A stretch of 50,764 nt of DNA from Candidatus Eiseniibacteriota bacterium (GTDB lineage: Bacteria > Eisenbacteria > RBG-16-71-46): positions 1-50,764 of the forward strand of contig JACRPT010000055.1 in the NCBI GenBank assembly GCA_016223045.1. The letters are read 5' to 3'. Made by a program: the position numbers and the translations under genes. Below, one piece after another: positions 8,645-21,166 of this stretch. A model generated the notes under the pieces. The model saw only the letters and a program-made list of their open reading frames with translations. It did not search any database and was not told the DNA's origin. Position 1 is the first letter of the stretch, and the number at the start of each line of letters is the position of its first letter.

Positions 8645-11167
8645 TTATCGCACCACCACGGCCTTCTGCGTCCGCACCACGCCGCCGGCCTCGAGCCGGT
8701 AGAAGTAGCAGCCTATTGGCAGGTGCTCGGCGCTCACGCTGAGCTGGTGTTCTCCGGCCGCCTGGACCTGCTTCTCGAGCAGGCTCTCGACCCGCCGGCC
8801 CTGCAGGTCGTAGATTGCAAGGCTCACCGATGTCGCGCTCGGCAACGCGTATCGGATCACCGCGGTCGACTGGATCGGGTTCGGACGAATCGGCGCCATC
8901 GCCACCGTCGGCCCGGGCGGGAGGGAATCGCCCGGGACCGGCGGCTCGGCGCCCGGGAACGTCACCCCCATCAACGCCAGGTGCGGCAGCCCCGAGGCCG
9001 CTTGGAAGTATCCCCCCGCGTACAGCCGGTCGCCGCTCACTTCCAGCGCATGCACCGACTGGTCGGGATTCGGATCCCAGTCGAGCAGTTCTCCGGTCAC
9101 GCCGTCCAGCGCGGCCAGGCTCGCGCGCTGCTGGCCGGCGATCGTGGTGAAGTCGCCGCCCACGAACACCGTGTTCCCCCGAGTCGCCAGCACGGCGACG
9201 CTCGCGGTGTAGTAGTCCTCCCGAGGACCGTTCGGCGACGGCGCCCAGTCCTCGAGCGTGCCGTCCGTAGCGTCGAAGGCCAGCAAGTTGAGACGATTCT
9301 CGCCGTTGACGTGCTGGAACACGCCGCCCGCATAGACGGTGCTGTCACCGGCCGCGAGCGTGTTCACGACCCCGTCGGTGTCCAACTGCCACGGCAGCAC
9401 CGCGCCGCTCACGGCATCCACTGCCGCCAGCGAGCGGTGAATCTGTCCCCCCATCTGCCAGAACCAGCCCCCCGTGTAGAGCGTGTTGCCGCGCGCCGCA
9501 AGCGCGGTCACCCAGTCGCCAGCGTCCGGGTTCCAGTCGCGCACCGCACCGGTCACCGCATCGACCGCGGCGAGATAGCGTTGGGCCTGGCCGCCGATCC
9601 GCTGGAACAGGCCGCCCGCGTACACCGTGCTGTCTCTGACGAGGAGTGTGGCTACCACCTGGTCGGCGCCCGGGTTCCACCCGGTCGCGAGCCCGGTTCG
9701 CGCATCGAGGGCGGCGAGATCCGCGCGCGGCTGGCCGCCGATCTGGCTGAAGTCCCCGCCCACGTAGAGCTTCCCCTCGCTCGCCGCCAGCGCGTAGACG
9801 ATCAGCCCGTCGGGGTTCGGGTTCCAGTCCGTCACCCTACCCGTCCTCAGGTCGAACGCCGCCAGGTTGCGGCGCGCCACCATGCCCAGGCTCTGGAACC
9901 AGCCGCCGAGATAGACCGTGCTGTCATCCACGGCCACCGCCCAGACGTTGTTGAGCGGATCGGGATTCCAGTCCGTCGCCTCCCCCGTCAGCGCGTCGAG
10001 CTCGGCGACGAAGTTGCGCGGCTTGCCGCCGACCGAATTGAAGAAACCGCAAACGTAGACCGAACGTCCATCCGGGAGAAGACTCGTGACGAGCGGGATC
10101 CCCCTCGCGGTTCCGGGTTGTGGATCCCAGGCCGTTGGCCGGCCGCTCGTCAGGTCGAACGAGGCAAGACACCGGCGAGGCTGGCCGCTCAAGGTGTCGA
10201 ATTCCCCCCCCACATAAAGTTGATCGCCGAGGATGCACATCGCATCGATCTCTGCATACCCCGGACCTGGGCTGGGATTCCAGTTGGTTGCGAGGCCCGT
10301 CTCGAGATCCAGCTCGGCCAGGCCCGCGCGCTGCTGGCCGCCGATGTGGGCGAACTGCCCGCCAACATAGGCGCTGCTGTCGCGCAGAATGAGCGACCCT
10401 ACGCCCCCATCCGCATCGGGATTCCACGGCGTCGCATCGCCCGTCGTCGCGTCGAGGGCGGCGATGTTGTTGCGCAACTGGCCACCTATCTCGCTGAAGT
10501 ATCCTCCGACGTAGAGGGTGTTCCCGCGGATCGCCAGTGGCGCCACGAGCCCGTTCGAGTGAGCATCCCAGTCGAGCGCCTCGCCGGTCGTGGCATCCAG
10601 AGCGGCGATATACTGGCGTGGCTTGCCCGAGATGGTGGCGAACCCGCCAGACACATAGACCGTGTTGCCCGAGACGAGCAACCCGCCGCCAGCGCCGTAA
10701 GGGACGTGGTTCGGGTTTGGGTTCCACGGTGCCACGGTCCCATCCGCCAACACGTGCGCAAGCGAGTAGCGCGGCACCCCTCCCACCACCGTGAAGTTCC
10801 CGGAGAGAAACCAGCCCCCGTGGCCATCGGAAGCGATCGAGTACACGTACCCCGCCACCTTGGGGAACGGCTTGCGCCGATCCGCGCAGTGATCCGCGCA
10901 GTGCTTGGGCAGCGCGACCGCGCTGCCCGTACTCGGCCCGGCTCCTCGAAACGCCCCGCCCGCGTACAGCGTGTCTCCGATGCGCGCGAGCGCGAACACG
11001 CGGTTGTCCGTGCCCCACAGGGCCGCGTCGATCGTCTGGGCACACAATCGGCTCGGCCCGGAAGCTCCGGCGAGGGTCGCGAGACACCACAGGACCATGC
11101 AGGACCGGCGTGCGCCGGACCTCGCGACCACGGACCACGCGGCTTCGCGACGGATGATGGGTCCCAT
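8645..11167 (-). CDS. Secreted beta-propeller-like repeat protein with FlgD-like sorting tail
   Basis: About 840 residues. A signal-peptide-like segment (MVLWCLATLAG, ending at LCAQ) is followed by roughly 14 copies of a unit of about 50 residues. The unit reads (V/L)Y.GG.F..IGGQ.R..LAALD..TG....WNP..D, as in delta-60-type or WD-like repeats that form propellers. After the repeats comes the tail: N-P-I near 775, then VSLAIYDLQGRRV and TQKAVVVR at the end, like the FlgD/T9SS C-terminal domain. The protein is probably exported and surface-attached; the ligand is unknown. The ATG at 11167 is chosen because GGGAG lies just upstream and it falls 16 bases after the previous gene's stop; 11098 is an alternative start. 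Confidence 0.82.
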   Translation of the reverse strand: MGPIIRREAAWSVVARSGARRSCMVLWCLATLAGASGPSRLCAQTIDAALWGTDNRVFALARIGDTLYAGGAFRGAGPSTGSAVALPKHCADHCADRRKPFPKVAGYVYSIASDGHGGWFLSGNFTVVGGVPRYSLAHVLADGTVAPWNPNPNHVPYGAGGGLLVSGNTVYVSGGFATISGKPRQYIAALDATTGEALDWDAHSNGLVAPLAIRGNTLYVGGYFSEIGGQLRNNIAALDATTGDATPWNPDADGGVGSLILRDSSAYVGGQFAHIGGQQRAGLAELDLETGLATNWNPSPGPGYAEIDAMCILGDQLYVGGEFDTLSGQPRRCLASFDLTSGRPTAWDPQPGTARGIPLVTSLLPDGRSVYVCGFFNSVGGKPRNFVAELDALTGEATDWNPDPLNNVWAVAVDDSTVYLGGWFQSLGMVARRNLAAFDLRTGRVTDWNPNPDGLIVYALAASEGKLYVGGDFSQIGGQPRADLAALDARTGLATGWNPGADQVVATLLVRDSTVYAGGLFQRIGGQAQRYLAAVDAVTGAVRDWNPDAGDWVTALAARGNTLYTGGWFWQMGGQIHRSLAAVDAVSGAVLPWQLDTDGVVNTLAAGDSTVYAGGVFQHVNGENRLNLLAFDATDGTLEDWAPSPNGPREDYYTASVAVLATRGNTVFVGGDFTTIAGQQRASLAALDGVTGELLDWDPNPDQSVHALEVSGDRLYAGGYFQAASGLPHLALMGVTFPGAEPPVPGDSLPPGPTVAMAPIRPNPIQSTAVIRYALPSATSVSLAIYDLQGRRVESLLEKQVQAAGEHQLSVSAEHLPIGCYFYRLEAGGVVRTQKAVVVR

Positions 11168-11183
11168 CTCCCGCACGCGCGCC

Positions 11184-13370
11184 TCAGCGAAGCAAGGGGA
11201 TCCGGACCACGGACCGCCCGCCTGGGCCGGTCGCACGCGCGAAATAGATCCCGCTGCTCGCGACCGCGCCCTGGTCTCCGCGGCCATCCCAGGCCAGCGT
11301 CGTCATACCCGCGGGCAGCCATCCGTCCGCGAGTGTCCTCAACCGGCGCCCGAACAGGTCGTAGATCGCGACATGCACCCGGCCGCCACTGTGGAGCGCC
11401 AGGCGCAACGGTGCCGCTCCGCGAGCAGGACACGGACCTGCCAGCATCAGGACGACGGGCGCGGCGGCGCCCGTTCCGAAGCCCTGCTCCACGCCCGTCC
11501 ACACGTCCGGGCAGTCCAGCCGGATGCTGTCCGTGGGGCACGTGCCGTCCGGCGGCTGGATCTGCGTGAACTGGATGACGCCGCCACCGAACAGGTTGTC
11601 GGCGAACGCGGCCAGGTACTCGTGGCCCACCACGTCACGAACGTACTCGGTGGCGTGCCACTGGTTGAGCGAGGTCGGGAAGTCGTGCTCGCCGCAGGTG
11701 ATCGCCTTGAGCGAATCCGGCCGGCTCCAGGTCGAGGAGTCGGTCGGGCTGGTGGCGTTCAGGGAGTACGTGATCTGGTCGCCCCAGTAGTGGTTCGAGG
11801 TGTAGAGCAGCCACCAGTTCCCGTTGCGGAACAGCACGTGCGGCGATTCGTCGCGGTCGGCATTCATGAACGCGGCGGAGGTGCGCCGCAGCGGCCAGAC
11901 GTCCTGCCAGGCGCGGAGATCCGTCCCGGCCGTTCGTGCGACCCCGACCACGTACTTGTTGAGCGTGGAGTCGATGGTCACGAAGTACATCAGCCACTTG
12001 CCGGCGTTCTCAGGATCCGGCATCACGAACGGATCGCGGAACTGCCAGGCGTCCGAGTAGAACTGGCCTCCGCCTATAGGTACGACATTGCGGCTCGAGT
12101 CCTGAAACGTCCATGACGCCTTCTTGTTGAAGTACACCGCCACCGCATCCTGCGTCCACGTGTTCAGGTCCACGGACGTCGCGATACCGATCCGCTGGAT
12201 CTCGGAGGTCTTGAGATTTGGGGGTGGCGTGAGCGTGTCCAGCTGCACGCCGGTGTAGAACATGAAGTAGGTGATGTCGCCGGGCTTGCGCACGATGGTC
12301 GGCGCCCACACGTGCAGGTTGTCCCAGATCCGGCCGTCGCGCACCTGGATGGCGTTGCGATCCACCACCGTCCACGAGCTCAGGTGCTGGTCGGTCGAGA
12401 CCGCGTGCCCGATCCGGCGCGTGTTCGTCCGGTCCGTGTAGTTCGTGGTCTGGTACTGCCGCGTGTAGAAGATGTGCCACGAGTCCCCGGCGTTCACGAA
12501 CTCGAAGTCCTTGGGCTGCATCCCGCTCGTATCCTGCGCGCCGCTGAAGGTCGAGAAGCAGCTCTGCGGCGAGAGCGGCGGGAAGCTGTCCGCAGGCACC
12601 GAGGCGGCGCCCAGGCCGCCGCTCCCGTCGGCCGCGCCGACCACGATCTCGGGCAGCGGCGCGGCCAGCACCGCCTGCGCTGTGATCCGCTCGTTCGACT
12701 TGGAGACCAGGGTGAGCGGGTAGCTCCACGAAGAATCGGGCGCCGAGATCGGGACCGCGCTGACGCCGTCGAGGTTCGCCCCGACGAGTCGGACGTCGAG
12801 TTGCCCGAGGCGGTGTGTGGAGGCGGCGCGGAAGATGACTGGCGGGTAGGCCTCGGCGCAGCCGCCGTTCAACGTGATCCCCGAGGAGCGCAGGGTCGTC
12901 CCCTCCATCGAATCCGTCCCCGCTGACACGAAGGTGACGACCTGGAGCCTGGCCTTCGCTCCGGCCGGCGCCTCCAGAATCAGCCGGGCACTCGTGGCGG
13001 CGCCCGGCATCGCGGAGCAGAATCTGGCGCTCACTGCCCTCGACGCCACGGCGGCCGGGTCGGCAGGCTCGACCATCTCGCACGCCGCGGCCGGATCGCC
13101 GCCGGCACCGGATTCAGCCTGGAATACCAGCGGTGGAGGGGGCCCGGAGTCACTGGCGCTGACCCACAGCAATCGCCAGTCGGCCGGCAGCGCCCCGCCG
13201 GGCTCCGCTTCGACCAGCAGCGTGCACCGGCGGGCTTCGGTGAAACTCAGGTCGGATGCGCCGGAACTCCATCGCAACTGGATCGCTCCCGAGGGGCGTG
13301 GCATGAGCGCGAACAGCACGATCAACGAAACGAGGACGATTCTACCAGGCGGAATCGGGTGGGCGGACAT
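11184..13370 (-). CDS. Secreted five-bladed-propeller glycosidase-like protein with FlgD-like tail
   Basis: A 728-residue protein. The start at 13370 follows AAGGAGGT by 7 bases and gives a clean signal peptide (MSAHPIPPGRIVLVSLIVLF... ending at SGA). Residues near 300-620 carry blade-like stretches typical of GH43/GH32 propellers: WHIFYTRQY, HVWAPTIVRK, YFMFYTGVQL, QFRDPFVMPDPENAGKWLMYF, DESPHVLFRNGNWWLLYTSN. The RDPFV and DESPH segments sit where such enzymes keep acidic catalytic residues. I cannot confirm that all three are present, so it may be a binding protein rather than an enzyme. The C-terminus (VHVAIYDLFGRRLRTL) is the FlgD-like tail. It is the first gene of the minus-strand run and is divergent from the ATP synthase operon. 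Confidence 0.75.
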   Translation of the reverse strand: MSAHPIPPGRIVLVSLIVLFALMPRPSGAIQLRWSSGASDLSFTEARRCTLLVEAEPGGALPADWRLLWVSASDSGPPPPLVFQAESGAGGDPAAACEMVEPADPAAVASRAVSARFCSAMPGAATSARLILEAPAGAKARLQVVTFVSAGTDSMEGTTLRSSGITLNGGCAEAYPPVIFRAASTHRLGQLDVRLVGANLDGVSAVPISAPDSSWSYPLTLVSKSNERITAQAVLAAPLPEIVVGAADGSGGLGAASVPADSFPPLSPQSCFSTFSGAQDTSGMQPKDFEFVNAGDSWHIFYTRQYQTTNYTDRTNTRRIGHAVSTDQHLSSWTVVDRNAIQVRDGRIWDNLHVWAPTIVRKPGDITYFMFYTGVQLDTLTPPPNLKTSEIQRIGIATSVDLNTWTQDAVAVYFNKKASWTFQDSSRNVVPIGGGQFYSDAWQFRDPFVMPDPENAGKWLMYFVTIDSTLNKYVVGVARTAGTDLRAWQDVWPLRRTSAAFMNADRDESPHVLFRNGNWWLLYTSNHYWGDQITYSLNATSPTDSSTWSRPDSLKAITCGEHDFPTSLNQWHATEYVRDVVGHEYLAAFADNLFGGGVIQFTQIQPPDGTCPTDSIRLDCPDVWTGVEQGFGTGAAAPVVLMLAGPCPARGAAPLRLALHSGGRVHVAIYDLFGRRLRTLADGWLPAGMTTLAWDGRGDQGAVASSGIYFARATGPGGRSVVRIPLLR

Positions 13371-13731
13371 GATGGCGACCTCCTTGGACAGCATGCGGTG
13401 GCGGCGGAACCGCTGATTCCGGCTCGCCCGGCACTGCGGGCGTGGTCAGCCGTCGCGGCGTTGGCCTTGGCGGATCCTGCTCCTCCCCCCTATGCAGCGC
13501 AACGGGTCAGGGCGGCGGGGTGACGAGATCGCCGCGGCGCCGGGAGACGAGATGGTCGCCGGGCGCGGGCGGACTGCAGGCGGGCGCGTCATCCCCCCGG
13601 CGAAGATGCGCCGCGCACGCGGCACCCGGCGCCGCCGCGCCGCCTCTAATGTGGTGGCGTCGGCCCGCCCTCCGCAGCCCGCTATCCCCGCACGGGCCGG
13701 GGAGACTTGTCATCATCCGAACAGTTTCCGA
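13371..13731. other. Divergent intergenic region
   Basis: No gene is supported here. Short frames on both strands are compositionally biased, rich in Arg, Ala and Pro, and lack ribosome-binding sites. The region must hold the promoter of the secreted-protein run to the left, but no clear -35/-10 pair stands out on the minus strand. The stretch is extremely GC-rich between about 13500 and 13650. Confidence 0.5.
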
Positions 13732-13761
13732 TTGACCGCTCCGGACGCCATTGACTAGAGT
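13732..13761 (+). promoter_or_regulatory. Possible sigma-70-type promoter of the ATP synthase operon
   Basis: TTGACC at 13732-13737 and TAGAGT at 13756-13761 are separated by 18 bases and lie about 75 bases upstream of the atpZ start. The -35 box matches the consensus at five of six positions and the -10 box at four of six. This is the only AT-richer patch in the intergenic region. The assignment is by eye. Confidence 0.4.
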
Positions 13762-13837
13762 GCTCCGTCCGCTTGTCGCAGGTGTTGCGACATCGGCACT
13801 TGGCGGTTCTTGTGAAAGCTTTACCGAGGCCGGGCTG

Positions 13838-14089
13838 ATGGCGACACCGCCGGACAAGGACTCCTACTCGGCGCTGCGCTCGGCCGGCCTCCTGCTGGCC
13901 ATTCCCACGCTGTTGATCGTTTCACCCCTCGTCGGGTTCTTCGTCGGCACCTGGGTGGACCGCTGGCTGGGCTCGAAGCCCTGGTTCACCATCATCGGCC
14001 TGATCCTGGGCTTCGTGGCTGCCGGACGTGAGACCTGGGTGATCTACCGTCGTTCGCTGAAGGAAGAGGAGAACGCCCGGCGCCGCTGA
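13838..14089 (+). CDS. atpZ: AtpZ, ATP synthase accessory membrane protein
   Basis: An 83-residue protein with two transmembrane helices (SAGLLLAIPTLLIVSPLVGF and WFTIIGLILGFVAAGRETW) joined by a short loop containing GTWVDRWLGSKPW. This is the layout of the AtpZ family (Pfam ATPase_gene1), which starts many F-ATPase operons and acts with AtpI in c-ring assembly or Mg2+/Ca2+ transport. The C-terminus is charged (RRSLKEEENARRR). The ATG at 13838 is preferred over an upstream TTG at 13751 because it places the hydrophobic domain at the usual distance and leaves the promoter-like site outside the gene. Confidence 0.85.
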   Translation: MATPPDKDSYSALRSAGLLLAIPTLLIVSPLVGFFVGTWVDRWLGSKPWFTIIGLILGFVAAGRETWVIYRRSLKEEENARRR

Positions 14090-14105
14090 TGGCGCACGCC
14101 GCCCC

Positions 14106-15449
14106 ATGGGTCTCGAGTTCCTCGCACGGATCCGCCGCACCACCTTCTGGCTCGCCGCGATCGGCGCGCTGGTGACGTCCACGTACGTCGCCCCGGCCTT
14201 CGCGGTCGGCCTCGCCGCGGGCGCGCTGTGGTCGCTCGCCAACCTGTTCCTGATCGAGAAGCTGGTGGTCGGGCTCACCGGGGCGGACCGCGGCACCGCG
14301 CCGGCGCTGCGCCGCGTGGCGCTCGGGGCGGGCGGGATGCCGCCGCTCCTCGGCCTCGGCGCGCTGCTGCTCGCCCGGCTGCCGATCCCGGCGCTCATGA
14401 TCGGCTTCCTCGTCCCCTTCGCGGTGCTGACGCTGAAGGCCGCGTCGCTGCTGCTCATCCCGACCGCGCTGTGGCGGCGCGTGACGCGCGACCCGAAGAT
14501 CGCGGCGCTGCTCGTGATCGCGGCGATCGGGTTGATCTGGGCGGCGCTCCCCGCGCGACACCTGGGCGGCGCGACCGGGGCCATCGCCGCCGCCGAACAC
14601 GCCACGTCCGCGCCGGCGGAGGCCGGCGGCGGGCACGCGGCCGGCACCGGGGGCGAGGAGTCGGGCCCGCAGAAGTTCCCGAACTTCATCACCGTGCTCC
14701 ACCGCGCCTTCCCCGGCGCGGCGTGGGTGACGTTCCTGCACCACTACGAGGTGATCTTCTTCTCGCTGCTGGTCGCGCTCATCCTGTGCGTGCTGGCGTG
14801 GGCGGCGAGCCGGGACGCCCGGCTCATCCCGCGGCCGTTCCAGAACGCGGTCGAGGCGATGGTCGAGGCGCTGCACGACTTCATCGTCGGCATCCTGGGG
14901 CCCAGGCACGGCCCGCGCTTCGTGCCGTTCCTGGGGAGCCTGTTCCTCTACATCCTGTTCATGAACCTGTTCGGCCTGATCCCGTTCATGGAGTCGCCGA
15001 CCTCGAACCTCAACGTCACGGTGGCGCTCGCGGTCACGGTGTTCCTCTACGCGCAGTTCATCGGCCTGCGGGAACTCGGCCCGGTCGGCTACGTGGACCA
15101 CCTGCTCGGCTCGCCGCGCGACGTCACCGGCTGGATCCTCGCGCCGCTCATGCTGCCCATCCACATCCTGGGCGAGCTGGCCAAGCCGATCTCGCTCTCG
15201 TGCCGACTCTTCGGCAACGTGTTCGGCGAGGACATGCTGCTGGTCGCGTTCGTGTCGCTCGGCATCACCACGCTGGCGTTCACGCACCTGCCGATCGGGA
15301 TCCCCCTGCAGCTGCCGTTCCTGTTCCTCGCGCTGCTCACCAGCACGCTGCAGGCGCTGGTGTTCACCGTGCTCAGCACGATCTACTTCCTCCTCATGCT
15401 CCCGCACGACGATCACGGGCACGAGGAGGCAGTGCAACACGCTCACTAG
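14106..15449 (+). CDS. atpB: Fused AtpI-AtpB: subunit I domain joined to ATP synthase subunit a
   Basis: One uninterrupted 447-residue frame. Residues 1-125 look like AtpI: four hydrophobic segments including STYVAPAFAVGLAAGALWSL and LMIGFLVPFAVLTLKAASLL. From about residue 135 a further hydrophobic stretch (KIAALLVIAAIGLIWAAL) and a His/Gly-rich linker lead into subunit a, starting with FPNFITVLHRAF near 196. Subunit a keeps NLFGLIPF, SPTSNLNVTVALAVT and SCRLFGNVFGED, whose Arg is the essential proton-path arginine. It forms the proton half-channels beside the c-ring. Stand-alone subunit a is usually 230-290 residues and AtpI about 125, so the length fits a fusion. An in-frame GTG at 14481 could allow internal initiation of subunit a alone. 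Confidence 0.88.
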   Translation: MGLEFLARIRRTTFWLAAIGALVTSTYVAPAFAVGLAAGALWSLANLFLIEKLVVGLTGADRGTAPALRRVALGAGGMPPLLGLGALLLARLPIPALMIGFLVPFAVLTLKAASLLLIPTALWRRVTRDPKIAALLVIAAIGLIWAALPARHLGGATGAIAAAEHATSAPAEAGGGHAAGTGGEESGPQKFPNFITVLHRAFPGAAWVTFLHHYEVIFFSLLVALILCVLAWAASRDARLIPRPFQNAVEAMVEALHDFIVGILGPRHGPRFVPFLGSLFLYILFMNLFGLIPFMESPTSNLNVTVALAVTVFLYAQFIGLRELGPVGYVDHLLGSPRDVTGWILAPLMLPIHILGELAKPISLSCRLFGNVFGEDMLLVAFVSLGITTLAFTHLPIGIPLQLPFLFLALLTSTLQALVFTVLSTIYFLLMLPHDDHGHEEAVQHAH

Positions 15450-15467
15450 ACCCAAGGAGGAAACGCC

Positions 15468-15698
15468 ATGGATTTCCACGCAGCACTCGCGCTTGGTCTT
15501 CCCCTCGGCATCGGCATCGCCGCGATCGGCTCGGGCATCGGCCTGGGCCTGATCGGCCAGGGCGCCATGCAGGCGATCGGCCGCCAGCCGGAGGCGACCG
15601 CGAAGATCCAGCTCGCCATGATCATCATCGCGGCACTCGCCGAGGCGCTCACGATCTACGCGTTCGTGACCATGTTCCTCCTGAATTCCCGGATCTGA
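15468..15698 (+). CDS. atpE: ATP synthase subunit c
   Basis: A 76-residue hairpin protein that forms the rotary c-ring. Helix 1 is Gly-rich (GIAAIGSGIGLGLIG), the polar loop is GRQPEA with R39-Q40-P41, and helix 2 carries the ion-binding Glu59 in IIIAALAEALTIYAF. At the positions where sodium-type c subunits have Gln in helix 1 and Ser after the Glu, this protein has Leu and Ala, so proton coupling is inferred. A strong CCAAGGAGG precedes the start, as expected for a subunit made in many copies. It lies 18 bases after the atpI-atpB stop. Confidence 0.95.
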   Translation: MDFHAALALGLPLGIGIAAIGSGIGLGLIGQGAMQAIGRQPEATAKIQLAMIIIAALAEALTIYAFVTMFLLNSRI

Positions 15699-15748
15699 AA
15701 CGCAGATGAGCGGCGTGCGGGCCCCGGGCCCGCGCGCGGGGAGTACGC

Positions 15749-16237
15749 ATGAACCTGATCGACGTCCGGCAGGTCCTCACCCAGATCCTCGGCTTCCTGC
15801 TGATGCTGTGGATCCTGCGCAAGTACGCGTGGGGTCCGCTGCTCGCGGTGCTCGAGGCGCGGCGCGAGAAGATCGCCGGGGAGTTCGACGAGGCCGAGCG
15901 CCGCAAGGCCGAGGCCGACGCGACGCGCGCGAAGTACGAGCAGGAGCTCAGGAACATCGAGACCCAGGCGCGCCAGCGCATCAACGAAGCCGTGGTCGAG
16001 GGCCAGAAGGTGGCGGCCGAGATCAGGACGCAGGCCCAGGCCGACGCGGTCCAGCGCATGAAGCGGGCCGATGACGACATCGAGCGCGAGCGCGAGAAGG
16101 CGAAGGAGCTGCTCAAGGAGCAGGTCGTCGCGCTCTCGATCCGCACCGCCGAGAAGATCCTGCGGCAGAAGCTCGACGACCCGGCGCAGCGCAAGCTCGC
16201 GTCGGCGTTCATCGACGAGGTGGGGACCCTGCGTTGA
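15749..16237 (+). CDS. atpF: ATP synthase subunit b
   Basis: A 162-residue peripheral-stalk subunit. One N-terminal membrane helix (LTQILGFLLMLWILRKYAW) is followed by the PLLAVLEARREKI segment and a long, highly charged coiled coil rich in Glu, Lys, Arg and Ala that would reach up to F1. The C-terminus (LSIRTAEKILRQKL) matches the delta-binding end of bacterial b subunits. Its stop overlaps the atpH start as TTGA, so translation of the two stalk subunits is probably coupled. Confidence 0.93.
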   Translation: MNLIDVRQVLTQILGFLLMLWILRKYAWGPLLAVLEARREKIAGEFDEAERRKAEADATRAKYEQELRNIETQARQRINEAVVEGQKVAAEIRTQAQADAVQRMKRADDDIEREREKAKELLKEQVVALSIRTAEKILRQKLDDPAQRKLASAFIDEVGTLR

Positions 16238-16779
16238 GAGACACCACCGTCGCGGCGCGCTACGCCCGGGCGCTCTTCATCGCCACCGAGCGGCGCCAGG
16301 AGACCGAGCGCGCGCTCGAAGACCTGAAGGGCGTGCTCGAGGTGGTGCGGCCCGGCACCCGCGTGGCCTCCTTCCTGGCGACGCCCGAGGTGCGCCTGCC
16401 CGACAAGCGCCGGGCGCTCGACGGCGCGTTCCGCGGCCGCGCGCTCCCGATCGTGGCCGTCTTCCTCGACCTGCTGCTGCGCAAGAAGCGCCTGCCCGAG
16501 TTCCCGGTGGTGGTCACGGAGTTCGAGTCGCTGGTCGAGACCAAGCAGGGCATCCAGCGCGCAGAGGTCGTGAGCGCGGTGCCGCTCACACCGCCCGAGC
16601 TCGAGCGGCTGCACCGGGAGCTGGAGCGCACCACGCGGCATCACATCAGGCTCACCACCCGGGTGGAGCCGGAGCTGGTCGGCGGCGCCTACGTGCGCAT
16701 CGGCGACCGTGTCCTGGACCGCTCGGTCCACACCCTGCTCGGGAGCATCGCCAGGCAACTCTACGAGGTCAGCGTCTAG
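16234..16779 (+). CDS. atpH: ATP synthase subunit delta
   Basis: A 181-residue protein of usual length for the F1 delta subunit (OSCP). It begins VAARYARALF, the conserved opening of the family, and ends with VGGAYVRIGDRVLDRSVHT and LLGSIARQL, matching the conserved C-terminal G-G-x-x-(V/I)-(R/K)-(I/V)-G-D. It joins the peripheral stalk to the top of F1. The start is a TTG that overlaps the atpF TGA; no other in-frame start would keep the full N-terminal helix. Confidence 0.92.
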   Translation: MRDTTVAARYARALFIATERRQETERALEDLKGVLEVVRPGTRVASFLATPEVRLPDKRRALDGAFRGRALPIVAVFLDLLLRKKRLPEFPVVVTEFESLVETKQGIQRAEVVSAVPLTPPELERLHRELERTTRHHIRLTTRVEPELVGGAYVRIGDRVLDRSVHTLLGSIARQLYEVSV

Positions 16780-16824
16780 CCGCCGCGGGCGGCCCGAACC
16801 CTTCACGAAGCGGAGCTGCGGTCC

Positions 16825-18333
<1,509 letters not shown>

Positions 18334-18337
18334 GGCG

Positions 18338-20702
<2,365 letters not shown>

Positions 20703-20817
20703 GCGTGGCGCACGGGAACGCAGCGGCGGGTGAAAGGGCGCGGCGCGCGCAGCGGCCGACGATGGCGCGCGAGACCGGAGCGGTGCGCGCGGCGGCCCAG
20801 CGGGGACCGAGCTGACG

Positions 20818-21096
20818 ATGGCGGCCACGTTCGAGCTCTCGATCCTGACCCCCGAGCGCGCGGTGTTCGAGGGCAAGGTGGAGTACGTGCAGGTGCCCGG
20901 GAGCGAAGGCTACCTGGGCGTGCTCGCCGACCACGCGGCGCTGGTCACGGCGCTGGCGTCGGGGACGCTGACCGTGCGGCGCCCCGCCGGGCGCGAGGAG
21001 AGCTGGCAGGTGAGCGGCGGGTTCTTCGAGGTGAGCCGCAACCGTGCCACCGTCCTCGCGGACGCGGCGAGCACCGTCGCGATGCCCCTTGCCTGA
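20818..21096 (+). CDS. atpC: ATP synthase subunit epsilon, short form
   Basis: A 92-residue protein with only the N-terminal beta-sandwich of epsilon: SILTPERAVFEGKVEYVQVPG, EGYLGVLADHAALVTAL and a last strand ending in ATVLADAAS. The C-terminal helical hairpin that most epsilon subunits use to inhibit ATP hydrolysis is absent. Similar short forms occur naturally, for example in green sulfur bacteria, so truncation by the insertion that follows is possible but not needed. A 115-base Arg/Ala-coding-like filler separates it from atpD. Confidence 0.9.
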   Translation: MAATFELSILTPERAVFEGKVEYVQVPGSEGYLGVLADHAALVTALASGTLTVRRPAGREESWQVSGGFFEVSRNRATVLADAASTVAMPLA

Positions 21097-21166
21097 TGCT
21101 CCAAGACATCGCAGATTGACATTGAGTGCGTCCGGCCCGGATGCAATCACAAACGCAGGTGGTCGG

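Noticed and set aside
7625-11569. A 1314-codon plus-strand open frame
   Set aside because: It runs antisense across the glycosyltransferase, Nudix and propeller genes, which all carry family motifs; its own text is Arg/Pro/Ala-rich noise.
15468-15698. Sodium-type c-ring
   Set aside because: The helix-1 Gln and the Ser after the ion-binding Glu that mark sodium types are Leu and Ala here.
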